DNA of 64,000 nucleotides from Acetoanaerobium pronyense (GCF_017874355.1 NZ_JAGGLI010000005.1:50731-114730); one strand, 5' to 3'. Shown: positions 37,466 through 45,639, numbered from the stretch's first letter. The notes: generated from the letters alone by a model not told the origin. Made by a program: numbers and translations.

Positions 37466-37521
37466 ATAATTTATGATAAAATGAATAATATAGAATATTC
37501 AGAAAAAAAAGAGGTGGAGGT

Positions 37522-38604
37522 ATGGAAGAATTAGGATATAAGATAGTTTTTCCAGATAGCTTTACAATAAGAAAAGTATATATAGAGCTTACAGACAGAT
37601 GTAATTTAAATTGCAAGATGTGCTATAGAGGTAGTTGGCTTGATCAAGCGAGGGATATGGAAAAGGGAAATTTCGACAAGCTAGTGGAGGATTTGAAGCA
37701 AGTGCAAAATCTGGAAACTGTGGTTCTTGGAGGTATAGGGGAGCCTATGTTTTGTAGGTATTTTGAGGAAGCTATCCATGCATTAAGAGACTATAATATA
37801 GAAATTACTACAAATGGCACTATGATAAATGAAAACAATATTGAGCTACTTATAGATACGGTAAATACTCTAACTATATCAATAGATGGACTATCAGAAC
37901 AATTTTATGATATAAGAGGGACAGCTCTTGAAGATATTATAGAGTCTTTAGAGATGCTTAACCAAAAGAAAAAAGAAAAAAAGTCCAAGACTCCAAATAT
38001 ACAAATTCAGTTTGTTGGTTCAAAAGATAATATAAATGAGGTATATGGAGTAATAAAATTAGCAGGAAAGCTAAAAGCTTCTAAATTTATTTTTTCAAAT
38101 GTAATACCACAAAGTGAGCATTACAAGGACAAAATACTCTATAAAGACAAAGGAGAAAATCCAGAGATGAATATTCTTAAAAAGAATCTCAGGACTGAAT
38201 CTTTTAGATATGGCATGAGGCTTCTTATGGGAAATGGTGAACTCAAGACAGATAGGGGTTGCGACTTTATCGATAAGGTATCCACATTAATTACTGCTGA
38301 TGGAAATGTATCTCCTTGTTATAGATTTGCTCATTCCTATAAAGAATATGTGTTTGGAAGAGAAAAAAATGTAAAAGCTCATTATTTTGGAAATCTTAAA
38401 ACCCAATCACTATTAGATATTTGGAACTCTGAAGAGTACAAGAGGTTCAAATATAGGGTTCATACAGGAAACTATCCATCATGTATGGATTGTGATCTTA
38501 TCAAAGGCTGTAGTTATACAGAAGATACTTCAGAAGATTGCTATGGACTCACTCCAAGTTGTGGAGATTGTCTATGGGCGAGAAAATACGTGATTTGTCC
38601 TTAA
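37522..38604 (+). CDS. Radical SAM/SPASM protein, tungsten-oxidoreductase maturase-like
   Basis: A 360-residue radical SAM enzyme. The [4Fe-4S] cluster motif is C27xxxC31xxC34 ('TDRCNLNCKMCYRGSW'), followed by 'VVLGGIGEPMF' (GGE-like) and 'ITTNGTMI'. The C-terminal SPASM-type region has 'CPYR'-like 'VSPCYRFAHSY', 'CMDCDLIKGCSYTEDTSEDCYG' and the terminal 'CGDCLWARKYVICP'. That ending is what I associate with radical SAM maturases of tungsten cofactor (aldehyde ferredoxin oxidoreductase) enzymes. No such oxidoreductase is in the window, so the subtype is tentative. Tight RBS AGGTGGAGG. Confidence 0.72.
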   Translation: MEELGYKIVFPDSFTIRKVYIELTDRCNLNCKMCYRGSWLDQARDMEKGNFDKLVEDLKQVQNLETVVLGGIGEPMFCRYFEEAIHALRDYNIEITTNGTMINENNIELLIDTVNTLTISIDGLSEQFYDIRGTALEDIIESLEMLNQKKKEKKSKTPNIQIQFVGSKDNINEVYGVIKLAGKLKASKFIFSNVIPQSEHYKDKILYKDKGENPEMNILKKNLRTESFRYGMRLLMGNGELKTDRGCDFIDKVSTLITADGNVSPCYRFAHSYKEYVFGREKNVKAHYFGNLKTQSLLDIWNSEEYKRFKYRVHTGNYPSCMDCDLIKGCSYTEDTSEDCYGLTPSCGDCLWARKYVICP

Positions 38605-38632
38605 AGTCTACATTTAGTGTAGACTTTTTTTG
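38604..38632 (+). terminator. Terminator of the radical SAM gene
   Basis: Stem AAGTCTACA (38604-38612) / TGTAGACTT (38618-38626) followed by T7. Confidence 0.85.
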
Positions 38633-39049
38633 TGGGAAATTTTTAGAAATTAAAAGGACTTTCATCTGTTGATTACAGGAAACAGTCCGCTTGATAATAT
38701 TTTTAGTTCGTGTTCACAGGTTAAGTAAAACACTATTATTTCAAATATTTATAATAATTATAAATATTTGAAATAATAGTGTTGATAAATAATCAGAATA
38801 ATAGTATTATTAAAATAATGATAATTAAATAACAAAATAAACAAAGAGTAATAATAGGAGGTGGGTAAGTAAATATATCAGAAAAATGCTGCAAAATCAG
38901 GTGTTTGCTATTTTGTTTTACTTTATTACAATTAAAATCTCACGAACAAATGTACTAATATTCAAACAATTGCAATGTATAAAAATTTATTTGCATTACT
39001 AACAATCTTATATCGTTAAAATTATAACTTAAATATTTTAGGGGGCATA
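38633..39049 (+). other. Long non-coding stretch before the AgcS gene
   Basis: About 415 bp without a convincing gene. It holds the 55-bp palindrome and an orphan strong ribosome-like site AGGAGGTG (38856-38863) followed only by GTG GGT AAG TAA. A 38-codon ATG frame at 38886-39002 starts too far (22 bp) from that site to be convincing. The rest is AT-rich and may be a leader. I saw no glycine riboswitch motifs and no -24/-12 promoter. Confidence 0.5.
38729..38783. repeat. 55-bp perfect AT-rich palindrome
   Basis: Two 27-bp arms (38729-38755 and 38757-38783) around a single central A at 38756 are perfectly complementary. There is no T tract after it, and a good terminator already ends the upstream gene, so ordinary termination does not explain it. 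It could be a cruciform-forming site, a large operator or a relic of a small foldback element. Confidence 0.8.
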
Positions 39050-40450
39050 ATGATGGACTTATTTCAGATTGTAAATAGTATTAATAGTGTGCTTTGGGGA
39101 CCGGTGATGTTATTTTTTTTATTAGGAACAGGGGTGCTTTTTACTTGGAAGTTGAGATTTTTGCAAGTAAGAAAGCTTGGTCAAGCTTTTAAGGAAACTT
39201 TTGGAGGAATTTTCAAGAAAAGTGATGCAGCTGACGAAGATGGAATGTCTTCTTTTCAAGCTTTATCTACAGCGATAGCAGCTCAAGTTGGTACTGGGAA
39301 TCTAGCTGGGGTAGCAACTGCTATAGCTGCTGGAGGACCTGGTGCAATCTTTTGGATGTGGATTAGTGGATTCTTTGGGATGGGAACTATATTTGCTGAG
39401 GCTGTGCTTGCTCAGATTTACAAGACAAGAGTTGATGGTGAAGTTACTGGAGGGCCGGCTTATTATATAAGAGATGGTCTTAAGAATAAGTATCTTGCAG
39501 GATTTTTCTCTGTAGCTATAGTTCTTGCCCTTGGTTTCATGGGAAATATGGTTCAGTCAAACTCGATTAGTCAAGCTGTTACTGGGGCGTTTGATGTACC
39601 TGCTGTTGGAGTAGGAATTTTCGTGGCTATAATAGTGGGACTTATAATCATGGGAGGTATAGGCAGGATTGCAAAGTTTACAGAAATGGTAGTTCCATTT
39701 ATGGCGGCTTTTTATATAGTTGGAAGTCTTGTTATAGTATTTATGAACTTTGAAAATATAGTGCCTGCTTTTCAGATGATAATATATGGTGCTTTTAATC
39801 CGATGGCGGCAACTGGTGGACTTATTGGGGCTACTGTGAAGGAATCTTTTAGATACGGTATAGCTAGAGGGCTATTCTCTAATGAGGCTGGTATGGGGTC
39901 TACTCCTCATGCCCATGCTGTTGCAAAGGTAAAACATCCAGGCAAGCAAGGTCTTGTTGCGATAATGGGTGTAGTTATTGATACTGGAATAGTATGCACA
40001 TTGACTGCCCTTGTAATACTTACTACTGAAGCTTTGGGTACTGGACTTTCTGGAGCAGCTCTAACTCAGCAAGGATTTGTAAATGGTTTTGGAGGGTTTG
40101 GTTCTATATTTATAGCCATATGTCTATTCTTCTTTGCTCTATCTACTATAATTGGATGGTACTTTTTTGGAGAGTCAAATATAAGATATCTATTTGGTAA
40201 AAAAGGAATAGGTCTTTACAGAGTTATTGTTTTATTTTGTATAGTATTTGGAACAACTATGGAAGTAGAGCTTGTATGGGAGCTTGCAGATACATTTAAT
40301 GGACTGATGGTGATTCCAAATCTTATTGCACTACTTGGAATGTCATCTCTTATAATCAAAGCTACTAATGACTTTGAAGACAACTTTGAAAAAGGTAAGC
40401 CTTCTAGCTTTGAAAATAAAGAAAAGGGGATAAGTAAAAATATATCTTAA
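39050..40450 (+). CDS. Sodium:alanine/glycine symporter (AgcS family)
   Basis: A 466-residue, about eleven-helix transporter of the alanine-or-glycine:cation symporter family. Signature segments: 'LSTAIAAQVGTGNLAGVATAIAAGGPGAIFWMW' (the AGCS motif), 'EVTGGPAYYIRDGL' and 'GIARGLFSNEAGMGSTPHAHAVA'. Imports alanine or glycine with Na+, which suits an amino-acid fermenter with glycine reductase-type enzymes. Start at ATG 39050 or 39053 behind AGGGGG. Transcribed alone, with a long, structured upstream region. Confidence 0.93.
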   Translation: MMDLFQIVNSINSVLWGPVMLFFLLGTGVLFTWKLRFLQVRKLGQAFKETFGGIFKKSDAADEDGMSSFQALSTAIAAQVGTGNLAGVATAIAAGGPGAIFWMWISGFFGMGTIFAEAVLAQIYKTRVDGEVTGGPAYYIRDGLKNKYLAGFFSVAIVLALGFMGNMVQSNSISQAVTGAFDVPAVGVGIFVAIIVGLIIMGGIGRIAKFTEMVVPFMAAFYIVGSLVIVFMNFENIVPAFQMIIYGAFNPMAATGGLIGATVKESFRYGIARGLFSNEAGMGSTPHAHAVAKVKHPGKQGLVAIMGVVIDTGIVCTLTALVILTTEALGTGLSGAALTQQGFVNGFGGFGSIFIAICLFFFALSTIIGWYFFGESNIRYLFGKKGIGLYRVIVLFCIVFGTTMEVELVWELADTFNGLMVIPNLIALLGMSSLIIKATNDFEDNFEKGKPSSFENKEKGISKNIS

Positions 40451-40598
40451 AATGAATTTAACATCCTTTTAATCACCTCTTAACAATAGATGGGTATTTG
40501 TAAAATAAGATAATTAATAAGATAAGGGTTTCAAGTGAGATTTATGATTTGAAAATCCCTAAATTAATTATCTTAAATACTAACTAAGAGGTGATAAT

Positions 40599-40880
40599 GT
40601 GGCTAGGGTATTAGATGTTATTCAGGAGTATAAGCTTCTAAAAACGAAAAGAGATTTTGTTGTGGTCAACACAAATGGTACGAGGGAATACCATTCTCAT
40701 TTCGATAAAGAAAATGCTGCTCGAAATCTAATTGATATCCTTATAAAGAAAAAAATACCCAAAGGTCAATATTTTCTTGAAGCTGCAAAAAGAGTAACTA
40801 TAGACAAAGAATACAACGAGAGACTTGAATTAATGGGAAGAAAAGGTAGAAAAGAAAAATATATAAACTGCCATAGATAG
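40599..40880 (+). CDS. Small basic protein of unknown function
   Basis: A 93-residue protein, Lys/Arg-rich and probably alpha/beta, without membrane segment or cysteines apart from one near the C-terminus. 'RDFVVVNTNGTREYHSHFDKENAARNLIDILIKKKIPKGQYFLEAAKRVT' is the most ordered-looking stretch. I do not recognise the family. Evidence that it is real: GTG start at 40599 behind AAGAGGTGAT, coding-like composition, and its own terminator. It stands between the AgcS symporter and the ACT/PAS/sigma-54 regulator. Confidence 0.65.
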   Translation: MARVLDVIQEYKLLKTKRDFVVVNTNGTREYHSHFDKENAARNLIDILIKKKIPKGQYFLEAAKRVTIDKEYNERLELMGRKGRKEKYINCHR

Positions 40881-40886
40881 TGGATG

Positions 40887-40920
40887 AAAAAAGTCGGAGC
40901 GATTGTTTCGGCTTTTTTTA
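40887..40920 (+). terminator. Terminator after the small basic protein
   Basis: A 9-bp stem with wobble pairs (40891-40899 / 40905-40913) followed by T7. Confidence 0.65.
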
Positions 40921-41038
40921 ATATAAAGAATTTTTATTTATTTTAGTTTTAAAATTTGTATTTGAAGGTGGTATCTGTTGTTTTGTAATATAATGAATAT
41001 ATTGAAGGATTAAAGAGCAATCAAGAAAGGTTGATTTT

Positions 41039-42628
41039 ATGACTAAATATATCCGTCTTGAAATAAAGACCCAAGATAAAATGGGAATCACTCTAAAAAT
41101 ACTTGGAGCAATTTATGATTCTAAAATAAATCTTCATTCCTTGGAAGTTTTTTCAAAAAAAATCTGTGTGATGATTGAAGATATAAAGAAAAAGGAAAAG
41201 CTAGAATTGATTGAAGAACTAGAAAAAATAGAAGATGTGATAAGTGTTAGAGAGCTTGAGCTTATGGGGTATGAAAAAAACGAAAGGAAGCTTAAGGCTA
41301 TAATTGACTCTGTGGATGAAGGGGTCATAGCTCTAAGTGCGAACTTAGAAATAGAGTTTTTCAACAGCTATTGTGAGAAACTATTTGGTTATGAAAAAAA
41401 TGAAATATTAGGAAGAAACATAAAAAGCTTTATTGGAAAACAAAGCAGTCTTTTGGAACTTATAACTAGTGGGAAAAGTTACGAAAATGTAGAAGTTTCT
41501 ATTTCCAATGAAAAAGTGGATGGAAGGTACCTTGCAACTGGAAGAGCAGTTAAGGACGACGACCTCAACCCTATAGGCTCTGTCCTTACAATCAAAGATT
41601 TTCAAAAAGCTAGGGAGATTGCAGAAATAGTGTCTCTGGATGAATCGGGGTCTTTTAAGGAAATAGTTGGAAGTAGTACATCTCTTGAGAAGGTGAAAAA
41701 AATCTGCTCATCTATAGCCAAGAGTGACTCCACTGTCCTCATAAAAGGAGAGAGTGGGACCGGTAAAGAGTTATTTGCTAAAGCTATAAAAAAACTAAGC
41801 AAAAGAGAAAATCAAAGATTTATTACGGTGAACTGTGCGGCTCTTCCTGATGCTCTCATAGAAAGTGAGCTTTTTGGATACGAAAAAGGCAGTTTTACAG
41901 GGGCTCTAAAAAGAGGAAAGGAAGGACTTTTTAAAGAAGCGGACAAAGGAACTATTTTTTTAGATGAAATAGGGGAGCTTTCTTTGGGGGTGCAGTCAAA
42001 GCTTCTTAGGGTATTGCAAGAGGGAACTATAAGGAAGATTGGAAGTAGCAAAGAAGAAAAAGTAGATGTGAGAATAATATGTGCCACTAATAGGGATTTA
42101 GATGAAATGATGAAAAAGGGAGAATTTAGAGAGGACCTTTATTATAGATTGAATGTAATTCCTATAACTATTCCACCCCTTAGAGAGCGCAAAGAGGACA
42201 TACCTCTTCTTATAGGTCATTTCATAAGAAAGATGAATAAAAAAGTTGGAAAGGATATAGTAAGTGCTAGTATGGACTATATCAACTACATGATGGAATA
42301 TGACTGGCCTGGAAATGTAAGGGAGCTTGAAAACTCTATCGAAAGATCGGTAAATCTATGTGAGGGAAATATACTTACGAATAATTATATTTTTGTGGAC
42401 GAAAAACCAAATGAAAATTATAATGAGGATTTTTTACAATATAAGGAAATGGCTTCGTTAAAAGAACAGGTGAAGGAGCTTGAAATTGAAATATTAAAAA
42501 AATCCCTTCAAAAAAACAAATCTATAAGAAAAGCAGCAAAAGAATTAGGTATATCTCACACTGCTTTAATTAAAAAAATTCAAAAATTAAACATAAGAAT
42601 GGAAACTAAAGATACCGTTGGAAACTAA
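41039..42628 (+). CDS. ACT-PAS-AAA+ sigma-54-dependent activator (TyrR-like)
   Basis: A 529-residue bacterial enhancer-binding protein. Order: ACT-like amino-acid-sensing domain (about 1-75), PAS domain (about 83-185), AAA+ domain (about 210-440), Fis/TyrR-type HTH (about 490-525, 'SIRKAAKELGISHTALIKKIQKLNI'). Walker A is G237-ESGTGKE-244, the sigma-54 contact loop is GSFTGA at 284-289, Walker B is 'GTIFLDEIGEL', and the R finger lies in 'LYYRLNVIPI'. It should activate RNA polymerase-sigma-54 in response to an amino acid. The next gene, megL, has a -24/-12 promoter and repeated upstream palindromes, so it is the obvious target. Confidence 0.92.
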   Translation: MTKYIRLEIKTQDKMGITLKILGAIYDSKINLHSLEVFSKKICVMIEDIKKKEKLELIEELEKIEDVISVRELELMGYEKNERKLKAIIDSVDEGVIALSANLEIEFFNSYCEKLFGYEKNEILGRNIKSFIGKQSSLLELITSGKSYENVEVSISNEKVDGRYLATGRAVKDDDLNPIGSVLTIKDFQKAREIAEIVSLDESGSFKEIVGSSTSLEKVKKICSSIAKSDSTVLIKGESGTGKELFAKAIKKLSKRENQRFITVNCAALPDALIESELFGYEKGSFTGALKRGKEGLFKEADKGTIFLDEIGELSLGVQSKLLRVLQEGTIRKIGSSKEEKVDVRIICATNRDLDEMMKKGEFREDLYYRLNVIPITIPPLRERKEDIPLLIGHFIRKMNKKVGKDIVSASMDYINYMMEYDWPGNVRELENSIERSVNLCEGNILTNNYIFVDEKPNENYNEDFLQYKEMASLKEQVKELEIEILKKSLQKNKSIRKAAKELGISHTALIKKIQKLNIRMETKDTVGN

Positions 42629-42667
42629 AGTTTCCTAAAATATACAAAATTGGAAACTTAAGATTCC
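42601..42667 (+). promoter_or_regulatory. Triple palindrome, candidate enhancer sites for megL
   Basis: Three related 16-bp sites: 42601-42616 (GGAAACTAAAGATACC, inside the regulator's last codons), 42620-42635 (GGAAACTAAAGTTTCC, arms perfect) and 42652-42667 (GGAAACTTAAGATTCC). Consensus GGAAACT-N2-AGTTTCC. They lie about 60-125 bp upstream of the -24/-12 promoter, the usual place for activator sites of sigma-54 enhancer-binding proteins. Confidence 0.75.
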
Positions 42668-42727
42668 GGAAAAAGTTTTTTTAGGGGCAGATTATAGAAA
42701 ATTGCGAAAAATACTATGATAAAAATA

Positions 42728-42743
42728 TGGCATGAAACTTGCG
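42728..42743 (+). promoter_or_regulatory. Sigma-54 (-24/-12) promoter of megL
   Basis: TGGCATG-AAAC-TTGCG: the invariant GG (42729-42730) and GC (42741-42742) are separated by exactly 10 bp. A start near 42754 gives a leader of about 100 nt before megL. Confidence 0.8.
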
Positions 42744-42858
42744 AATACTTATTAGTTATGTTAATAACAAATAAGAGTAAACCCACGTGTAGATGAAATG
42801 GTTCTTATGGGGAAAACTGTCTTATTATATTTATTATAAAAATTGATGGAGGTATTTT

Positions 42859-44055
42859 ATGAGCGCTAACGTAAAAAACATGGGATTTGCTACAAAGACA
42901 ATACATGGTGGATATCAAAAAAATGAAATGGGAGCACTGACAACTCCTATCTATCAGACATCAACATTTATGTTTGATTCTGCTGAGCAAGGAGGAAGAC
43001 GATTTGCCCTTGAGGAAAGCGGATACATATACACAAGACTTGGAAACCCATCAAACACGCCAGTTGAAGAAAAACTAGCTTTGCTTGAAGGTGCAGAAGC
43101 TGCTATGTCTATGGGTTCTGGTATGGGAGCTGTAAGCTCTGCAATCTGGACAGCTGTTAAAGCAGGAGACCATATAGTTGCAGCGGAGACTCTTTATGGA
43201 TGTACATATGCTTATTTAAGCCATGGAGTTACAAGATTTGGAGTTGAGGTTACATTTGTAGATACGAAAGACCCCCAAAAAGTAAAGGATGCTATGAGAC
43301 CAAATACTAAGGTTGTATATCTAGAGACACCTGCAAACCCAACACTTGATATAGCTGATATTGCTGCTATAAGTGAAATTGCTCATCAAAACGAGGGCTG
43401 TATAGTAATGGTTGACAATACATTCTGTACTCCTTATATCCAAAGACCGATAGAGCTTGGAGCGGACGTAGTAATCCACTCGGCTACAAAATACCTTAAC
43501 GGACATGGAGATGTAATTGCAGGATTTGTAGTAGGGAAGCAAGAGTTTATCAATCAGGTTAGACTATTTGGAGTTAAAGATATGACTGGAGCTACTCTTA
43601 GCCCGTTTGATGCGTTTCTTATAGCTAGAGGTATGAAGACTCTTCATATCAGAATGGAAAGACACTGCGAAAATGCTGTAAAGGTTGCAAACTTCCTTAA
43701 AGACCATCCAGCTGTAGACAAGGTTTATTACACTGGCTTTGAAGATCATCCTCAGCATGAAGTAATCAAAAAGCAGATGAGCCTGCCAGGAGCTATGATA
43801 GCATTTGAAATAAAAGGGGATATAGAAAAAGGGAAAAGAGTAATGGATAGTGTAGAGCTTTGCGTACTTGCAGTAAGTCTTGGAGATGCAGAGACTCTTA
43901 TACAGCATCCAGCTTCAATGACTCATTCTCCATACACGCCGGAAGAAAGAGCAAAGGCAGGCATCAGTGACGGTCTGATAAGACTTTCTGTAGGACTTGA
44001 AGACCCTCAGGATATAATAAATGACCTTAATCAGGCCCTTAACTCTATACTTTAA
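42859..44055 (+). CDS. megL: Methionine gamma-lyase (Cys/Met metabolism PLP enzyme)
   Basis: A 398-residue PLP enzyme of the gamma-elimination family. Methionine gamma-lyase turns methionine into methanethiol, 2-oxobutyrate and ammonia. The PLP lysine is Lys211 in '[16 protein letters not shown]'. Substrate and cofactor blocks '[19 protein letters not shown]', '[34 protein letters not shown]' and '[13 protein letters not shown]' (with the 'FCTP' Cys found in MegL, distinguishing it from cystathionine lyases) are present. O-acetylhomoserine sulfhydrylase is the alternative. Expression is predicted to need sigma-54 and the upstream ACT/PAS activator. Confidence 0.92.
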   Translation: MSANVKNMGFATKTIHGGYQKNEMGALTTPIYQTSTFMFDSAEQGGRRFALEESGYIYTRLGNPSNTPVEEKLALLEGAEAAMSMGSGMGAVSSAIWTAVKAGDHIVAAETLYGCTYAYLSHGVTRFGVEVTFVDTKDPQKVKDAMRPNTKVVYLETPANPTLDIADIAAISEIAHQNEGCIVMVDNTFCTPYIQRPIELGADVVIHSATKYLNGHGDVIAGFVVGKQEFINQVRLFGVKDMTGATLSPFDAFLIARGMKTLHIRMERHCENAVKVANFLKDHPAVDKVYYTGFEDHPQHEVIKKQMSLPGAMIAFEIKGDIEKGKRVMDSVELCVLAVSLGDAETLIQHPASMTHSPYTPEERAKAGISDGLIRLSVGLEDPQDIINDLNQALNSIL

Positions 44056-44229
44056 CAGAATTTAGGCAAGAAGTCCCCCACTGAGTTTTTTCTTAAATTC
44101 AGTGGGGGGATGAATTGCTTTTTTGTCTTAAAACAAAAAAATAATTAAGAACCCAGTTTTTTGAGTGAAATACTTGGGTAGATATAGAAGAACATATGTT
44201 TTGTGAATCTAAGAGAAAGGAGGATTTTC

Positions 44230-45402
44230 ATGATTAAATGCCTAAAGACTGATTTTGTTACAACTAAGAGCAATCTAGATAGACTATTTGAGTGTAATCG
44301 TATTTCAGCTGAGGTATATAACAGCTGCCTTAAAATAGCTAAAGAGTATTCACTTAATAATGATGGTAAGTGGATAGGTAAAACTCAACTTCAAAAGGAA
44401 CTAAAAGATAAATATCCCCTTCATAGTCAATCAGTACAAGCTGTTTGTCATAAGTATCTATTTTCAAGAGACGCTACCTTTAAAGCAAGAAAGGCTGGTC
44501 TTAAAAACAAATATCCATACAAGAAAAAGAAAAACTTCAATACTAAATGGGTAGACAAAGCATTTACAGTTCATCTAAATGGAAAAATAACTTTATCTAT
44601 GGGCACAGGAAATGGCAAAAGAAGGGAGCCTATTACAATATGGGTAAAAAACCTTCCAGCTAATGATATTAAAGAAATAGAGCTTATCTATGACAGAAAG
44701 CTTATGGTTTCAATAACATATGATGATGAAGCAGTTATAAGTCGAAATACTGGAGATAATATCTGCAGTATTGACCTTGGAGAAATCCATACAATTGCCT
44801 CATATACTAAAAGTGAAAACGCCCTAATTATAACTGGAAGAAAGATGAGGTCAGTAAATAGGCTAAGAAACAAAAAGGTAGCCGAGCTTCAAAGGTTAAT
44901 GAGTAAGTGTAAGAAAGGCTCAAGGCAGTGGAAAAAATATAGCAAAGCTAAGCAATATGTATTATCCAAATCAGACGCTCAAATTAAAGACATTCTTCAT
45001 AAAACAACTAAAAACTTTGTAGATTTTGCTGTAAATGAAGGAGTTAAAGAAGTTGTCATTGGTAAGGTTGAAGGGGTCCAAAGAAACACAAAGGGCAAAA
45101 AGACAAAAAAGGTAAACCAAAAACTATCCAATTGGAACTTTGGAAAGCTAAAGGATTACCTTAAATATAAGCTAGAAAGCAGTAACATAACTCTTAATGA
45201 GATAGATGAAAGCTATACAAGTCAAACATGTCCTGTTTGCAGTAGAAAGAAAAAGATTTCTACTAGAAATTACAAATGCAGTTGCAGTTATACAGCCCAT
45301 AGGGATATTCATGGTGCTAGAAACATACTATCTAAGCATTTGTATAAAGACATTAGATACATTGGAGATATCAAAGAAACAAAGTATCTACGGATAGCGT
45401 AA
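44230..45402 (+). CDS. tnpB: TnpB RNA-guided nuclease of an IS605-type element
   Basis: A 390-residue OrfB/TnpB protein, the ancestor-type relative of Cas12 nucleases. The split RuvC triad is intact: Asp182 ('SIDLGEIHT'), Glu281 ('VIGKVEGVQ') and Asp359 ('HRDIHGARNI'). The zinc-finger cysteines 'CPVCSRKK...YKCSCSYTAHRD' are present. An active RNA-guided endonuclease is therefore possible, with an omega RNA from the 3' end of the gene and right end. Start ATG 44230 behind AAGGAGG; the frame upstream to 44203 has no site. No tnpA is adjacent, so mobility would need help in trans. Confidence 0.93.
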   Translation: MIKCLKTDFVTTKSNLDRLFECNRISAEVYNSCLKIAKEYSLNNDGKWIGKTQLQKELKDKYPLHSQSVQAVCHKYLFSRDATFKARKAGLKNKYPYKKKKNFNTKWVDKAFTVHLNGKITLSMGTGNGKRREPITIWVKNLPANDIKEIELIYDRKLMVSITYDDEAVISRNTGDNICSIDLGEIHTIASYTKSENALIITGRKMRSVNRLRNKKVAELQRLMSKCKKGSRQWKKYSKAKQYVLSKSDAQIKDILHKTTKNFVDFAVNEGVKEVVIGKVEGVQRNTKGKKTKKVNQKLSNWNFGKLKDYLKYKLESSNITLNEIDESYTSQTCPVCSRKKKISTRNYKCSCSYTAHRDIHGARNILSKHLYKDIRYIGDIKETKYLRIA

Positions 45403-45544
45403 GCTAGAAGTAGTAGATGGCGTGTTCCCGCCCACTTAGACAGTGTTGCCTATTTAGAAAGCTTAGTATATTCACATGCCTTGCATGAAACAAAGAAGCA
45501 AACCTTCTTTGCTATTGAAGTGCCTAGCTTTTAATGATAGGAAA
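45403..45544 (+). ncRNA. Candidate omega (reRNA) scaffold region
   Basis: This 142-bp segment between the tnpB stop and the right-end hairpin is non-coding. It has a conserved-looking block (GATGGCGTGTTCCCGCCCAC, 45417-45436) with a short GGCG.../CGCC stem, and further paired segments (GCATGCC/GGCATGC-like around 45475). In studied IS605 elements the guide RNA scaffold lies exactly here and its guide is copied from DNA just past the right end. Inferred from position; ends are not known. Confidence 0.4.
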
Positions 45545-45602
45545 CCCCCACTGAGCTACTGCATCAGTGGGGGGAGGTTCATAAATAACTAAGCTTTGAG
45601 TT

Positions 45603-45639
45603 CAAAGCCATTAGTCTTGAAAAGGATTAGTGGCTTTTT
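45603..45639 (+). terminator. Terminator past the IS605-type element, probably once megL's
   Basis: A 10-11-bp stem (45604-45613 / 45627-45637, one wobble) followed by a TTTTTC tail. No gene other than tnpB ends nearby and megL has no terminator of its own at 44056-44070, suggesting the element separated the two. Confidence 0.6.

Larger units (their letters stand above)
44060..45585 (+). mobile_element. tnpB-only IS200/IS605-type element (approximate ends)
   Basis: The element has the same subterminal hairpin at both ends: CCCCCACTGA...TCAGTGGGGG at 44075-44084/44099-44108 and at 45545-45554/45564-45573. It lacks terminal inverted repeats and TnpA, and carries one tnpB. The stretch between the tnpB stop and the right hairpin (45403-45544) contains several local stems and is where the guide (omega) RNA scaffold would be. 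Exact cleavage sites are not resolved. Confidence 0.85.

Noticed and set aside
38886..39002. A 38-codon ATG frame before the AgcS gene
   Set aside because: The nearest ribosome-like site is 22 bp away, composition is not coding-like, and no recognisable motif is present.
38633..39049. Glycine or other riboswitch upstream of the AgcS symporter
   Set aside because: I looked for the paired conserved GG/GGAGAG-type motifs of glycine aptamers and for a T-box AGGGTGG-like element and found none; the only strong structure is the palindrome.
45206..45397. Plus-strand frame inside the 3' end of tnpB
   Set aside because: It is an out-of-frame shadow of the conserved zinc-finger/RuvC-III region of TnpB.
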